Assembly: GCF_000739915.1 (NCBI RefSeq)
Contig: NZ_BBJT01000002.1
Coordinates: 310,001 to 374,000, forward strand
DNA: 64,000 bases
Source of the DNA: Paenibacillus chitinolyticus NBRC 15660
Lineage (GTDB): Bacteria > Bacillota > Bacilli > Paenibacillales > NBRC-103111
Reading direction: 5' to 3'
Numbering within the stretch: position 1 is the first letter of the stretch; each line of letters begins with the position of its first letter. Of this stretch, positions 37,616 to 45,551 are shown one piece after another. The translations under genes and the position numbers were made by a program. Below the pieces are notes generated by a model. It saw nothing but the letters and a program-made list of their open reading frames with translations. It ran no database searches and was not told the DNA's origin.

Positions 37616-37837
37616 TTAATCCTGGATTTGCAGCGAATTCAAAATCTCTCCGATCTCCTCCTGCTCAGCCGCAGCGCTGAACACCGCCGGTTCGCGGCAG
37701 CTGCCCCTTGAACGGCAAAAAGGCCGCTCTACGGCAGCCTCCCAGCCTTCCCTTATGTCCAAGTGAATCGTCCGTCCGCCAATCAAGGGAATTTGACTCC
37801 AAACATCACGCCAAAATTCGACAAGATCACCGTTACG
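37616..37837 (-). other. Short unassigned open frame downstream of SuFu gene
   Basis: An open frame of 73 sense codons, ending TAA at 37616-37618, translates as ...VEFWRDVWSQIPLIGG...AEQEEIGEILNSLQIQD. No ATG/GTG start with a ribosome site is visible, so it may be the 3' end of a decayed gene. The strand matches the SuFu gene upstream and the terminator lies 25 bases past its stop, which argues that it is or was expressed. Family not recognised. Confidence 0.35.
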
Positions 37838-37897
37838 TCAGCAGCCTTCCCTCCTCATTCCATGAATCTCCAAGTTCGGAGGGAAGGTTACCTCAAG

Positions 37898-38959
37898 TCA
37901 GCCGATAACTTCCACTACGTTTCCTTCGCTGTCCTTAATGTCGGTTTTCACGATACGAATGACGATTCTCTGCAAAGACGGAATCTCAAGCACGCTTTTT
38001 TTAGGCACTAAGCCTCTGCTCAGCTCGCCGGCAGCCTGCTCATTGAGAATGATCCGGACCTCGCCTTCTCCGGCCGCATACCCCGGCTCTTCTCCCGCTT
38101 TAAAGATCACGCGGACTTCCGGTCCCACGAGAGTGAGGTCTTTTCCTTTCAAAATCCGCCCTTGCAGCAGCTTGCCGATAATGCCGGCTTGTTTGGCCCC
38201 CACCGTAAGTACTGCGGGAGCTTTGCTCAGCCAGCCTTTTCTACCCGGCTCCCACTCAAGCTGATCCACAAACAGAAAGCCGGTATTGGAGCCGTCTTCC
38301 CGCATTCCTTTCTCAGCGGCTTCGGATACGGTTTCCACTTTAAGCAGGGAATCCCGCGATAAATTCGTTATGTACTTTGGCATATACGGCAAACAAGCGG
38401 ACAGCATACCAAGCGTATTCCAGGTTTGCATGGCTTCCAGCTCGTCTCTCGTGATTCCGACCATCTGGATAAACTCCAACCGCCCGTTAGGCGTATCGAT
38501 TGCGGAAAGCTCCGGGTCCCGGATGAAAGCAAGAGCGGTCAGGCAGGTATCGGAACCGAGGCAGATCGGACCGTTGGCGTCCATGTAATCACCCGACCGA
38601 AAAATATTGCCGCTGTTGAATACGTATCTGCCCATATTTTGCAGCAGGTTGATCGCCCAAGCCGGAGGCTCTTCTTCTTCTGCCCCACGATCCAGCCGAA
38701 ACGTCAATTCGAATCCGTAGCCGCTCTCTTCCGGATTGTCGGATTCCTTATCGTAAAGTTCCGAAAATCCGTACGTTACAAAATGCCAATGCGCGGCAGG
38801 TTCGTCCGTTTTGTACGCACTGATTCCGTCCAGCGGATCCGGCCCTCCCAGCGCATAGGAGATAAGGGTACCGTAATGTTTCGGTTCCTGATCTCCGTAA
38901 AGTTTTACGAATTCCTTGTCAATGGCGTCCCAGCCCGCCGTATTCGGTTCTGTGCTCAT
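37898..38959 (-). CDS. Suppressor-of-fused (SuFu) domain protein
   Basis: 353 residues from ATG 38957-38959, selected for the GGAGG 8 bases upstream; the frame opens 9 codons earlier. N-terminal two thirds match bacterial SuFu-domain proteins (HWHFVTYGFSELYDKE, GYGFELTFRL). Bacterial SuFu proteins are often immunity proteins of polymorphic toxins, for example B. subtilis YqcF against YqcG. Here no LXG toxin is adjacent, so an orphan immunity gene is possible. The last 100 residues form a separate unknown region. Not linked to the btr operon: it has its own terminator and is on the far side of the btr promoter. Confidence 0.75.
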   Translation of the reverse strand: MSTEPNTAGWDAIDKEFVKLYGDQEPKHYGTLISYALGGPDPLDGISAYKTDEPAAHWHFVTYGFSELYDKESDNPEESGYGFELTFRLDRGAEEEEPPAWAINLLQNMGRYVFNSGNIFRSGDYMDANGPICLGSDTCLTALAFIRDPELSAIDTPNGRLEFIQMVGITRDELEAMQTWNTLGMLSACLPYMPKYITNLSRDSLLKVETVSEAAEKGMREDGSNTGFLFVDQLEWEPGRKGWLSKAPAVLTVGAKQAGIIGKLLQGRILKGKDLTLVGPEVRVIFKAGEEPGYAAGEGEVRIILNEQAAGELSRGLVPKKSVLEIPSLQRIVIRIVKTDIKDSEGNVVEVIG

Positions 38960-39043
38960 GTCCGACTCCTCCCGAGTTCTCACCATGTGATTGTTTGGAA
39001 CAAACCATTCTCATTATACCCCTCCGGAATCCGAACGTCATAT

Positions 39044-39077
39044 AAGCCGAAGTTCCTCGTATGAGGAGCATCGGCTT
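39044..39077 (-). terminator. Hairpin after quinone reductase gene
   Basis: AAGCCGA / TCGGCTT outer arms with CCTC / GAGG inside. U-tract is poor on the minus strand, so it may be a weak terminator or work on the other strand. Confidence 0.45.
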
Positions 39078-39083
39078 TGCATT

Positions 39084-39701
39084 TTACAGGGAGGCCTGCA
39101 TCTTCTGTTTCATCTCATTAAGCATTCTCACCCGGGCAATCCGGGGATCAAGCTCGGGAGTCAAGATATGCCGGACATATCGCCCCGCGCTGCTCTCGAT
39201 CTGTTCGTCCGCCGCCTGATTCGCACCGTGAAATTTGAAGTGCGGAAGCATCGTCATGCCGATCTGACTGGCAAAAGCTTGCAGAGGGCGGGTCAATTCA
39301 CTGATCGTGTACCCGATCAGGCCCCCTGCCTCGTAAGTCTCCTCCGCCCCTCCGATAGAAACGGCGAGCAGGAGTTCTTTTCCGGCAACGGCTTTACCGC
39401 CCGGACCGAACAGCCATGCCATTGTGAACACTTCATCGAGCCACTGCTTCAGAAGCGGCGGAGTGCTGTACCATTGAAGCGGAAACTGCAGCACGAGACG
39501 TTCACATTCCGCCAGCAAAGCCTGCTCCCGCCCGATATCCAATACCTTCTCCGGATACTCACCGTACAGTTCATGCACGGTAATCTCGCCGGAATGTTTC
39601 CTCAATTCCTCCACCCACCGTTTGTTGACTCGAGACTGCTGCAAATTCGGATGAGCCACGACGACTAACGTTTTCAGACAAACATCACTCTCCTTTCCCA
39701 T
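39084..39701 (-). CDS. NAD(P)H:quinone reductase-like flavoprotein (Flavodoxin_2)
   Basis: 205 residues; LVVVAHPNLQQSRVNKRW is the FMN phosphate loop, and FPLQWYSTPPLLKQWLDEVF is the classic dehydrogenase signature of the KefF/MdaB group. Cytoplasmic two-electron reduction of quinones is likely. AAAGGAGAG lies inside the first codons, so the true start may be a non-ATG codon near residue 9. The TetR gene 47 bases upstream on the same strand probably controls it. Confidence 0.8.
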   Translation of the reverse strand: MGKESDVCLKTLVVVAHPNLQQSRVNKRWVEELRKHSGEITVHELYGEYPEKVLDIGREQALLAECERLVLQFPLQWYSTPPLLKQWLDEVFTMAWLFGPGGKAVAGKELLLAVSIGGAEETYEAGGLIGYTISELTRPLQAFASQIGMTMLPHFKFHGANQAADEQIESSAGRYVRHILTPELDPRIARVRMLNEMKQKMQASL

Positions 39702-39748
39702 ATTTTATTTTTGATTGAGTTACAAGTCAATATTAAAAGTAAAAAAAA

Positions 39749-40402
39749 TTAGCGCACCCTTAACATGGCAACGGACGACTCCACCACCTGATTCAATGCC
39801 TTCTCCCATTGCTCCTTCTTTTCCGTCTCCGGCATGCCGTTTGCCATCCATTCCTGCTGGGCCTGATCCAAGTAATTCATCCCTTGCGACACCGCTCCCC
39901 AGAACTGTCTCGCCATCAGATCGGAATTACCCGGCCGAATCGTGCCTTCCCCGATCCCTTTTTCAATGGCCTGAGTCATCTCCTGCAAAAAGCTTTTCAC
40001 CCACTCAAACGGAGAGAATTCTTCCGGCGTATACAAATGATGCACATCCAAACTGACCCGCATGTAAAAACGCGGAATCACGGGATTAACCCGGACCCGA
40101 TCACAGACGACCCGTGCATAACCCTCAAACAGGTCTGCCACGGCCCCCTCTTGCTCAAAATAGGATTTCGTAAAGCGTTTGGATTCTTCCATCATGGTTT
40201 CGTAAAGCTCGCGGAACAAGGCTTTCTTGTTTTTGAAATAATAATAAACGAGGCCGTGAGCAAGTCCCGCCCGATCCGCTATATCCCCCATTTCGGCCGC
40301 CGCATAGCCTTTGTCGACATAGACCTGAATAGCCGCCTGCAGCACTTCTTGTTTGCGCTGATTCCGGATCGCTTCGTTCTGTTCTTTGGTACGTGGAGAC
40401 AT
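39749..40402 (-). CDS. TetR-family transcriptional regulator
   Basis: 217 residues with an N-terminal helix-turn-helix (KGYAAAEMGDIADRAGLAHGLVYYYFKNKKALFRELY, about 30-70) and a divergent ligand domain. Immediately upstream of the flavoprotein gene in the same orientation, so an autoregulated pair is likely. Effector unknown. Confidence 0.85.
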   Translation of the reverse strand: MSPRTKEQNEAIRNQRKQEVLQAAIQVYVDKGYAAAEMGDIADRAGLAHGLVYYYFKNKKALFRELYETMMEESKRFTKSYFEQEGAVADLFEGYARVVCDRVRVNPVIPRFYMRVSLDVHHLYTPEEFSPFEWVKSFLQEMTQAIEKGIGEGTIRPGNSDLMARQFWGAVSQGMNYLDQAQQEWMANGMPETEKKEQWEKALNQVVESSVAMLRVR

Positions 40403-40558
40403 GCCGCTTCACCTTTAGTTCCGTCTTTAAAATCCCTGCCATTATAGAAAAAATAAAACGATGTTGTCAACCGGTGGCCGCCTTGACAAGCAGACACCCG
40501 ACAACCGCCAGGCTGCCGGTTATCAGGTGTATTGCCGTTTCTCACGGATATGTGGCGG

Positions 40559-41564
40559 TTATTTTACGGATAGCAGACTCTCCGATATGAATTTCAGCCC
40601 CGCTTCAAGCGATACCGGGTCATTAAACGTGTCTCCCTTCGGATTGAGCTGGAAGACATGTCCTTTTTTCACTGCGGGCAAGCCTTTCCATACCGGATTC
40701 TCATACACCTTGCCGGGATCGCTCGTATCGCCGGACCACGGACAAGTGAATACAATGTCTCCCGTGAACTCCGGAAGCTTCTCCAGTGAGATGGATGCCC
40801 AGCCTGTTCCGCTGTCAATGGCGGCTTTTTGCGCTTCCGGCGGAGCTTTCAAGCCGAATTCCCCGTAAATGATTTCCCCGCCGCGCCCATAATTGTGCCC
40901 GAACACATATAACCCTTTGGCATACGGATTTAGGATGGACACCGTTTTGTTGCCCACGGCGGCTTGGATCTGCGGCTTCAGACCGCTGATTTTTTGCTCC
41001 CACCGGTCGACCCATTCTTTCGCCTTGTCTTCTTTACCGGTCAGTTTACCGAATTCAAGCAGCTGATCTTTGTAATTTTTTTTGCCGTAATCAATTGCAA
41101 CGACCGGGGCGATTTGTTCCAGTTTATCGATATCCTTCGTCCCCGTGAAGGTAACGATCAGGTCGGGATTCAGCTCGAGAATGCTCTCCGGCGAAGGTTC
41201 CTTGCCGATGCTGCGGACACCGTCCAGCATTTCTTTAAAGTAGGGATTGTCCATCGCTCCTTCTGAAATTCCGACCGGTTTAACCCCTATCGCGAGGAAA
41301 TAACCCGTGTAGAAACTGGTCGTATCCACGATCCGCTTCGGTTTTTTGGGCACTTGAATGTCCCCGTTGGCCGCGTGGAAGGTAACCGTCTCCCCCTTTG
41401 TCCGAAGATTCCTTGTTGTCTGACGGAAGGGCTGCGGCGCCTGTTTTCTCCGCTTCTCCGGACGAACCCCCCGCATTTCCCGCCGTTTGGCCGCAGCCAC
41501 CGAGAACCATAGTAAACAGCAAAATGAAAACCAATAAAGGATAAGATCGAACAGATTTGCGCAA
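40559..41564 (-). pseudogene. Siderophore-binding lipoprotein with a one-base frameshift
   Basis: The lipoprotein signal (TTG start 41562-41564, VRSYPLLVFILLFTMVLGGCG, Cys24) and the mature protein are in different frames. In the signal frame the reading passes SDNKESSDKGG and then becomes nonsense; the second frame gives TKGETVTFHAANGDIQ, a normal FecB/FhuD-type binding protein ending at 40559. The switch occurs at a run of five Cs on the plus strand (41392-41396, GGGGG in the gene): with four, the frame is continuous (SDKGETVTFH). It may be a genuine null, phase variation, or a sequencing error. A perfect Fur box precedes it (41589-41611). Confidence 0.8.
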
Positions 41565-41588
41565 CTGAATTCACTCCGCCTCTAATTG

Positions 41589-41611
41589 ATATTGATAATC
41601 ATTATCAATAT
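41589..41611 (-). promoter_or_regulatory. Fur box (perfect 23-bp palindrome)
   Basis: ATATTGATAAT-C-ATTATCAATAT, 25 bases upstream of the frameshifted lipoprotein gene. Confidence 0.88.
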
Positions 41612-41840
41612 AGCATGTGTTCCATAGTCTGGCAAACTATTTTGCCCGTACGCTATTCAAAAAGGAATTCGGATTCGCTGTCGCATAATCATGTCCCAGC
41701 TTAAAGCACTTGCTAATGTTTCGCGCCTAAACCGGCTTCGGCAGCCTGCTTTGTGAAGGCAAGCTTACCATTTGCATGCATGTTGTAAGATGAAATTGTA
41801 TTCCAAAAAATGGGTAACGCGAAGGGAGTTCACGCCTCAT

Positions 41841-42386
41841 ATGCCTACAACCAAAGCATTAAGCGATTTCTTAAAAGAACAGCCGCAAAACAAGATCGGG
41901 GCCGTTGCCGCCTTCATCGAATCTCATATTCGAGAGAACTGGCAGGAGATTCTGGTTAAAGAGAACGACCGGCTGCTGAAAGCTTACGCGGAAGCGGGAG
42001 ATCCGGCTTACGGAACGTACTTGAACCTGCTTCTCCTGCCGGTCCACCGTCAGCTGAATGAAGCCGGATTGCGGCCGGAACCCCGCCTCCCGGGTAATTT
42101 CGATATTTCCCGCGAATGGGGACGGAATCCGGACCAAAGCGATCAGGAGCGGTGGATGTGGAGTACGCTTCATCCAACCGAGGGTCCGCCTGTCGGAACG
42201 ATTGTCACCGTTACTTACCATGACCATACCCGGTTTCGTATTCCCCGCCAGCCAGGAATTATCGCTCTTACCGAGACGGGGCAGCAAGAAATCGTAGAAG
42301 TCTTGTCCCGCATGTCCGCCGATTTCAAACAAGCGCTCGAATTCAGCGTCGAGTATGAAAATTATTTGCGCAGCCTGGAGCAGTAA
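41841..42386 (+). CDS. Hypothetical protein
   Basis: 181 residues from ATG 41841 (GGGAG 12 bases upstream); the frame can start at 41772. Helical N-terminal part (FLKEQPQNKIGAVAAFIESHIREN), then an aromatic middle section (REWGRNPDQSDQERWMWSTL). No family recognised. No signal peptide or membrane helix. It converges with the NADAR gene, and a bidirectional terminator lies between them. Confidence 0.6.
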   Translation: MPTTKALSDFLKEQPQNKIGAVAAFIESHIRENWQEILVKENDRLLKAYAEAGDPAYGTYLNLLLLPVHRQLNEAGLRPEPRLPGNFDISREWGRNPDQSDQERWMWSTLHPTEGPPVGTIVTVTYHDHTRFRIPRQPGIIALTETGQQEIVEVLSRMSADFKQALEFSVEYENYLRSLEQ

Positions 42387-42435
42387 ACCAGACTGACCGG
42401 GCGTCACAGGTTCAGCTTTTCGCATTCCTTGCGGC

Positions 42436-42469
42436 AAAAAAACCGTACCGGCTATCCGGTACGGTTTTT
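42436..42469. terminator. Bidirectional terminator
   Basis: AAACCGTACCGG-CTAT-CCGGTACGGTTT, flanked by an A-run on the left and a T-run on the right. Serves both converging genes. Confidence 0.92.
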
Positions 42470-42553
42470 GTTGATTTGCTTGTCACTCCGGAAGACTGGG
42501 CCACTTCAACCATGCTGTTGCGTCAGAAAGTCAACTGCGGAGTGCCTGCCCTT

Positions 42554-43120
42554 CTAGTTACGTTCGGCTTCTTCTTGCAGAAGAATGTCTCTCACCTCGG
42601 TAAGCGCAAACCCCAGCAAATTCTTTCCCCGCCATTTCATCGGATTATCCGCGTCCGGATGGTCTTGCGCCATCCCGATTCCCCATATGCGGTCAACCGG
42701 ACTCGCTTCGACCAGAATGCGGTTTTTCGTCGCTCTCATATAGCTCCACAGGTCATCGTTTTGCCGGAACTTGGCAAGATTCCCCTTCTTCACGATTTCA
42801 TAGCAGCGGCTTTCCCACACATTCGCATCAAAAGATGCGACCGCTCGTCCGAACGCTTTCATCTCCTTGGGATGACCGGCGTTCATAATCGCCTCCAGCA
42901 TCTTCTTGTCGCCGAAAAACCTTGCCTTCTCGGCCATCATATACTGCTCCGTACAGGTGTAAGACTCGTCGTCCACGATAAAACCGGACCTCCACCACTG
43001 GCTGAAGCAGCTTGAATTTATGCTGCCGTCAGCCGGTGGCGTATGTCCCCAGAAGAAGAGAAATTTTCTTCTATCCCCCGCTTGGTAGGCCTTTCGCAGT
43101 TCTTCAATTGTATAGTTCAT
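42554..43120 (-). CDS. NADAR-family (YbiA-like) protein
   Basis: 188 residues with the NADAR signature: FSQWWRSGFIVDDESYTCTEQYMMAEKARFFGD and a Trp-rich pattern (VWESRCYEIV). Known members are N-glycosidases that degrade riboflavin-pathway intermediates (YbiA) or remove ADP-ribose from modified guanine (NADAR domain proteins). The start overlaps the stop of the Nudix gene (ATGA), so the pair probably acts in ADP-ribose/NAD metabolism; the exact substrate cannot be read from the sequence. Confidence 0.85.
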   Translation of the reverse strand: MNYTIEELRKAYQAGDRRKFLFFWGHTPPADGSINSSCFSQWWRSGFIVDDESYTCTEQYMMAEKARFFGDKKMLEAIMNAGHPKEMKAFGRAVASFDANVWESRCYEIVKKGNLAKFRQNDDLWSYMRATKNRILVEASPVDRIWGIGMAQDHPDADNPMKWRGKNLLGFALTEVRDILLQEEAERN

Positions 43121-44007
43121 TCTAATTCCTCCCGGTTTCTCCGGTACAGCCGGGATGGACGGTGCCCGGCATTCTCCGTATATTGGTCGGTCGCTTCGAC
43201 AAGCGGAGCCGCTTTGCGGCGGAATGCCGCCTTTAATAGTTCCTTGTCCAGAATAACTTCGTATACCTGCTGCAGTTCCGTTAACGTGAAAAGCTCCGGC
43301 AGCAAATGCAGGGCGATATCCGTCTCATCCAGCTTACCGCGCAGCCGTTCTATGGCACAGGCGATTATTTTGGCATGATCGAAAGCAAGTTCGCCACTTG
43401 CGGCAACGGCATATTCCACAGCCGAAGAAGCTTTAGCGGATTGCTTTCTTTGCTCCACTACAGACGTTAACGTGTCACGTTCACCGGTTAGCTTCAGTTC
43501 GTAGCGCCTCGTTATGCTGTAACCGTCCTCCAGACGCAGTTTCTCTTCGCTAAGAAGCCGGCAGGTTACATCGAACCAGGCAGCTTCCGCCGCATCATCC
43601 CCCGCTGCTATCTTCACCTGGGAGCTGTCGATCAAGGCCATATAAGCACAGCTCATGACCCAACTCCGCGGGTCGCGATCAGGCTCGCTAAACGTATAAA
43701 GCTGTTCCAGATAAACGTTGTCCACCGATGTTTCTTCACGGAGTTCCCTTCGCGCAGTCTGTTCCGTCGTTTCTCCGGGACGGACGAATCCTCCGGGCAG
43801 TGCCCATTTACCGAGGAATGGGTGCTCCCCCCGCTGAATAAGCAGAACCCGCATGTTTTTCTTTGGCAGCTTTCGGTAGTTTAACTCCGTGGTATCGGCC
43901 ACCGTGAGGATTACCATATCAGCTGCAACCGACGGGCGCACATAGTCTCCGGCACGGTATTGAGCCAGGAATTGTTCCTCCGTCAGCCCGTTACGGTCTC
44001 TTTTCAT
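43117..44007 (-). CDS. Nudix hydrolase with C-terminal winged helix (NrtR-like)
   Basis: 296 residues. N-terminal Nudix domain with a nearly canonical box, GGFVRPGETTEQTARRELRE-ET (about 72-95). C-terminal part (about 215-280, LFTLTELQQVYEVILDKELLKAAFRRK) matches the winged helix of NrtR regulators, in which a catalytically weak Nudix domain senses ADP-ribose. The Nudix box is intact here. Genes in tandem with NADAR suggest a coupled sensor and enzyme. Upstream inverted repeat TTCGTAAC...GTTACTAA (44022-44056) could be its operator. Confidence 0.83.
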   Translation of the reverse strand: MKRDRNGLTEEQFLAQYRAGDYVRPSVAADMVILTVADTTELNYRKLPKKNMRVLLIQRGEHPFLGKWALPGGFVRPGETTEQTARRELREETSVDNVYLEQLYTFSEPDRDPRSWVMSCAYMALIDSSQVKIAAGDDAAEAAWFDVTCRLLSEEKLRLEDGYSITRRYELKLTGERDTLTSVVEQRKQSAKASSAVEYAVAASGELAFDHAKIIACAIERLRGKLDETDIALHLLPELFTLTELQQVYEVILDKELLKAAFRRKAAPLVEATDQYTENAGHRPSRLYRRNREELE

Positions 44008-44021
44008 ATCACAGCCACCTG

Positions 44022-44056
44022 TTCGTAACGATATGTTATTATCAATTTGTTACTAA
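44022..44056 (-). promoter_or_regulatory. Inverted repeat upstream of Nudix gene, possible operator
   Basis: Plus strand TTCGTAAC (44022-44029) and GTTACTAA (44049-44056): 7 of 8 bases complementary. Located 15-50 bases before the start codon, so it would overlap the promoter. Confidence 0.5.
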
Positions 44057-44128
44057 CAAGATACAAGATCAGGTTTATTTTGTCAACTAGGATTGGATCT
44101 GACATGGGTTTAAAGTCCCTAAGCATGA

Positions 44129-44159
44129 TAAAAAAGAAGACTGATTCTCTCAGTCTTCT
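44129..44159 (-). terminator. Terminator after ydeI-like gene
   Basis: AGAAGACTGA-TTCTC-TCAGTCTTCT stem; the minus strand continues into a T-run. Confidence 0.85.
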
Positions 44160-44250
44160 TCGGCGGCTTGTCCGTATTTCACCGGCTCTTATTTATATCA
44201 GCCATTAAGCGGTTTCCGATATAAGCCGCCGATTCCCGGTTCCCTCCCGA

Positions 44251-44835
44251 TCAGGGATAAATTTTTTCGCCCCGCTCCAGCATTTCGACAAACTGTAGAA
44301 TGCGTTTTTCCCGGGTTTCCTGCTTTTTGACATTCTGGATTCTAAAATGGATCGCAAACTTGTTTTGCTTGTTTAACGTATCGTAAAACGCTTTAGCCCG
44401 GGCATTAAGCTCCAGCCTGGCGGCGAAATCTTCCGGCACGGAACCGCTGCTTTGCGGTTCGTAAGCCTTGTCCCACTGTCCGCTGCGCTTGGCGTCTTCA
44501 ATCGCCCTGAGACCCCCGGGCTTCATTCTCGCATCCGCGATGAGCTGCTCCGCTTTGTCTTTATTCACCTTGGACCAGATGCTCCTGTTCCCGCGCGGCG
44601 TAAACCGCTGAAGCCACGACTGGTCGTCGAATGTTTTCTTCTGGCTGTCGATCCATCCGTAACAGAGCGCGCTTTCGAGAGCTTCCTGATAAGAAACCGT
44701 AACAAGGCGGGCATTTTTTTTCGCGATTTGCAAAAGGATTCCGCGGGATGTTTCATGATTGCTTTCGAGCCAAATCTCAAACGCTTCTTGATTCTCAAAA
44801 CAAAGAACCGGCAACTCGGGGGCCTTCTTGCTCAT
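44251..44835 (-). CDS. YdeI/OmpD-associated family protein
   Basis: 194 residues, with YdeI-family signatures ESALCYGWIDSQKK, FTPRGNRSIWSKVNKDKAEQLI and the C-terminal ETREKRILQFVEMLERG. In other bacteria the family is annotated as bacteriocin-protection; no experimental role is known in bacilli. GGAGG upstream of ATG. Separate single gene. Confidence 0.8.
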   Translation of the reverse strand: MSKKAPELPVLCFENQEAFEIWLESNHETSRGILLQIAKKNARLVTVSYQEALESALCYGWIDSQKKTFDDQSWLQRFTPRGNRSIWSKVNKDKAEQLIADARMKPGGLRAIEDAKRSGQWDKAYEPQSSGSVPEDFAARLELNARAKAFYDTLNKQNKFAIHFRIQNVKKQETREKRILQFVEMLERGEKIYP

Positions 44836-44916
44836 GGGTTCCGCTTCCTCCCTGTCCTTGATAGTTAGGCAAGATAGTTCAACTATACGTCATGAGAAGG
44901 TTGGATTCAATGCCGG

Positions 44917-45483
44917 TCAAGCTTCCTTCATGCCGCCCCATCTTTTGGCCGCAGGCAAGGATACGCCCAGCTGATCAATTGTCCGGACCACGATATGCCG
45001 GATAAGATCTTCGATATTTTGAGGATGGTTATAAAAGGCCGGCACCGGAGGGAAAATCGTCGTTCCCATTCGGGACAGAGCCAGCATGTGTTCCAAGTGA
45101 ATATCGCTGAGCGGCGTTTCGCGCGTTAACAAAACAAGTTTTTTCCGTTCTTTTAAAAGTACATCCGCTGCTCGCGCGATCAGATTGTCGCTTAAGCCAA
45201 GCCGGATCGAGGCCAGTGTCTTCATGCTGCAGGGCGCGACGATCATCGCGTCCATCCGGTAAGAGCCGCTGGAAATGACGGCTCCCAGGTCTTTATGCGC
45301 GTAGGAGTAGTCCGCAAGCTGTTCCACTTCCTTCACCGTATAGGCCGTTTCCAGTTGAATGTTGGCGGCGGCCCAAGGGGAAATGACAACGTGCGTTTCG
45401 ATCCCCGCCTCCTTTAATCCCTCCAGCAGCCGGATTCCCAGAATGGCCCCGGTCGCGCCCGAAATGCCTACAATTACTTTCAT
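44917..45483 (-). CDS. bsdB: UbiX-type flavin prenyltransferase (BsdB)
   Basis: 188 residues. GISGATGAILGIRLLEGL (flavin phosphate loop), APCSMKTLASI, and a C-terminal AKRWGGM pattern mark the UbiX/Pad1 family, which makes prenylated FMN for UbiD decarboxylases. It stands just downstream of a UbiD gene, so the two form the BsdBC phenolic-acid (vanillate/4-hydroxybenzoate) decarboxylase system. The small BsdD subunit is not seen. Confidence 0.9.
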   Translation of the reverse strand: MKVIVGISGATGAILGIRLLEGLKEAGIETHVVISPWAAANIQLETAYTVKEVEQLADYSYAHKDLGAVISSGSYRMDAMIVAPCSMKTLASIRLGLSDNLIARAADVLLKERKKLVLLTRETPLSDIHLEHMLALSRMGTTIFPPVPAFYNHPQNIEDLIRHIVVRTIDQLGVSLPAAKRWGGMKEA

Positions 45484-45551
45484 ACCTATCCTCTCCTTCC
45501 TCGTGATTTATTCTTAAACCGCCGGATCGCCGCCTGGACGTTTACCGCTTC

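Noticed and set aside
39084-39701. Flavoprotein as the missing reductase of BtrO
   Set aside because: Outside the operon, behind a terminator and the btr promoter, and adjacent to a TetR regulator.
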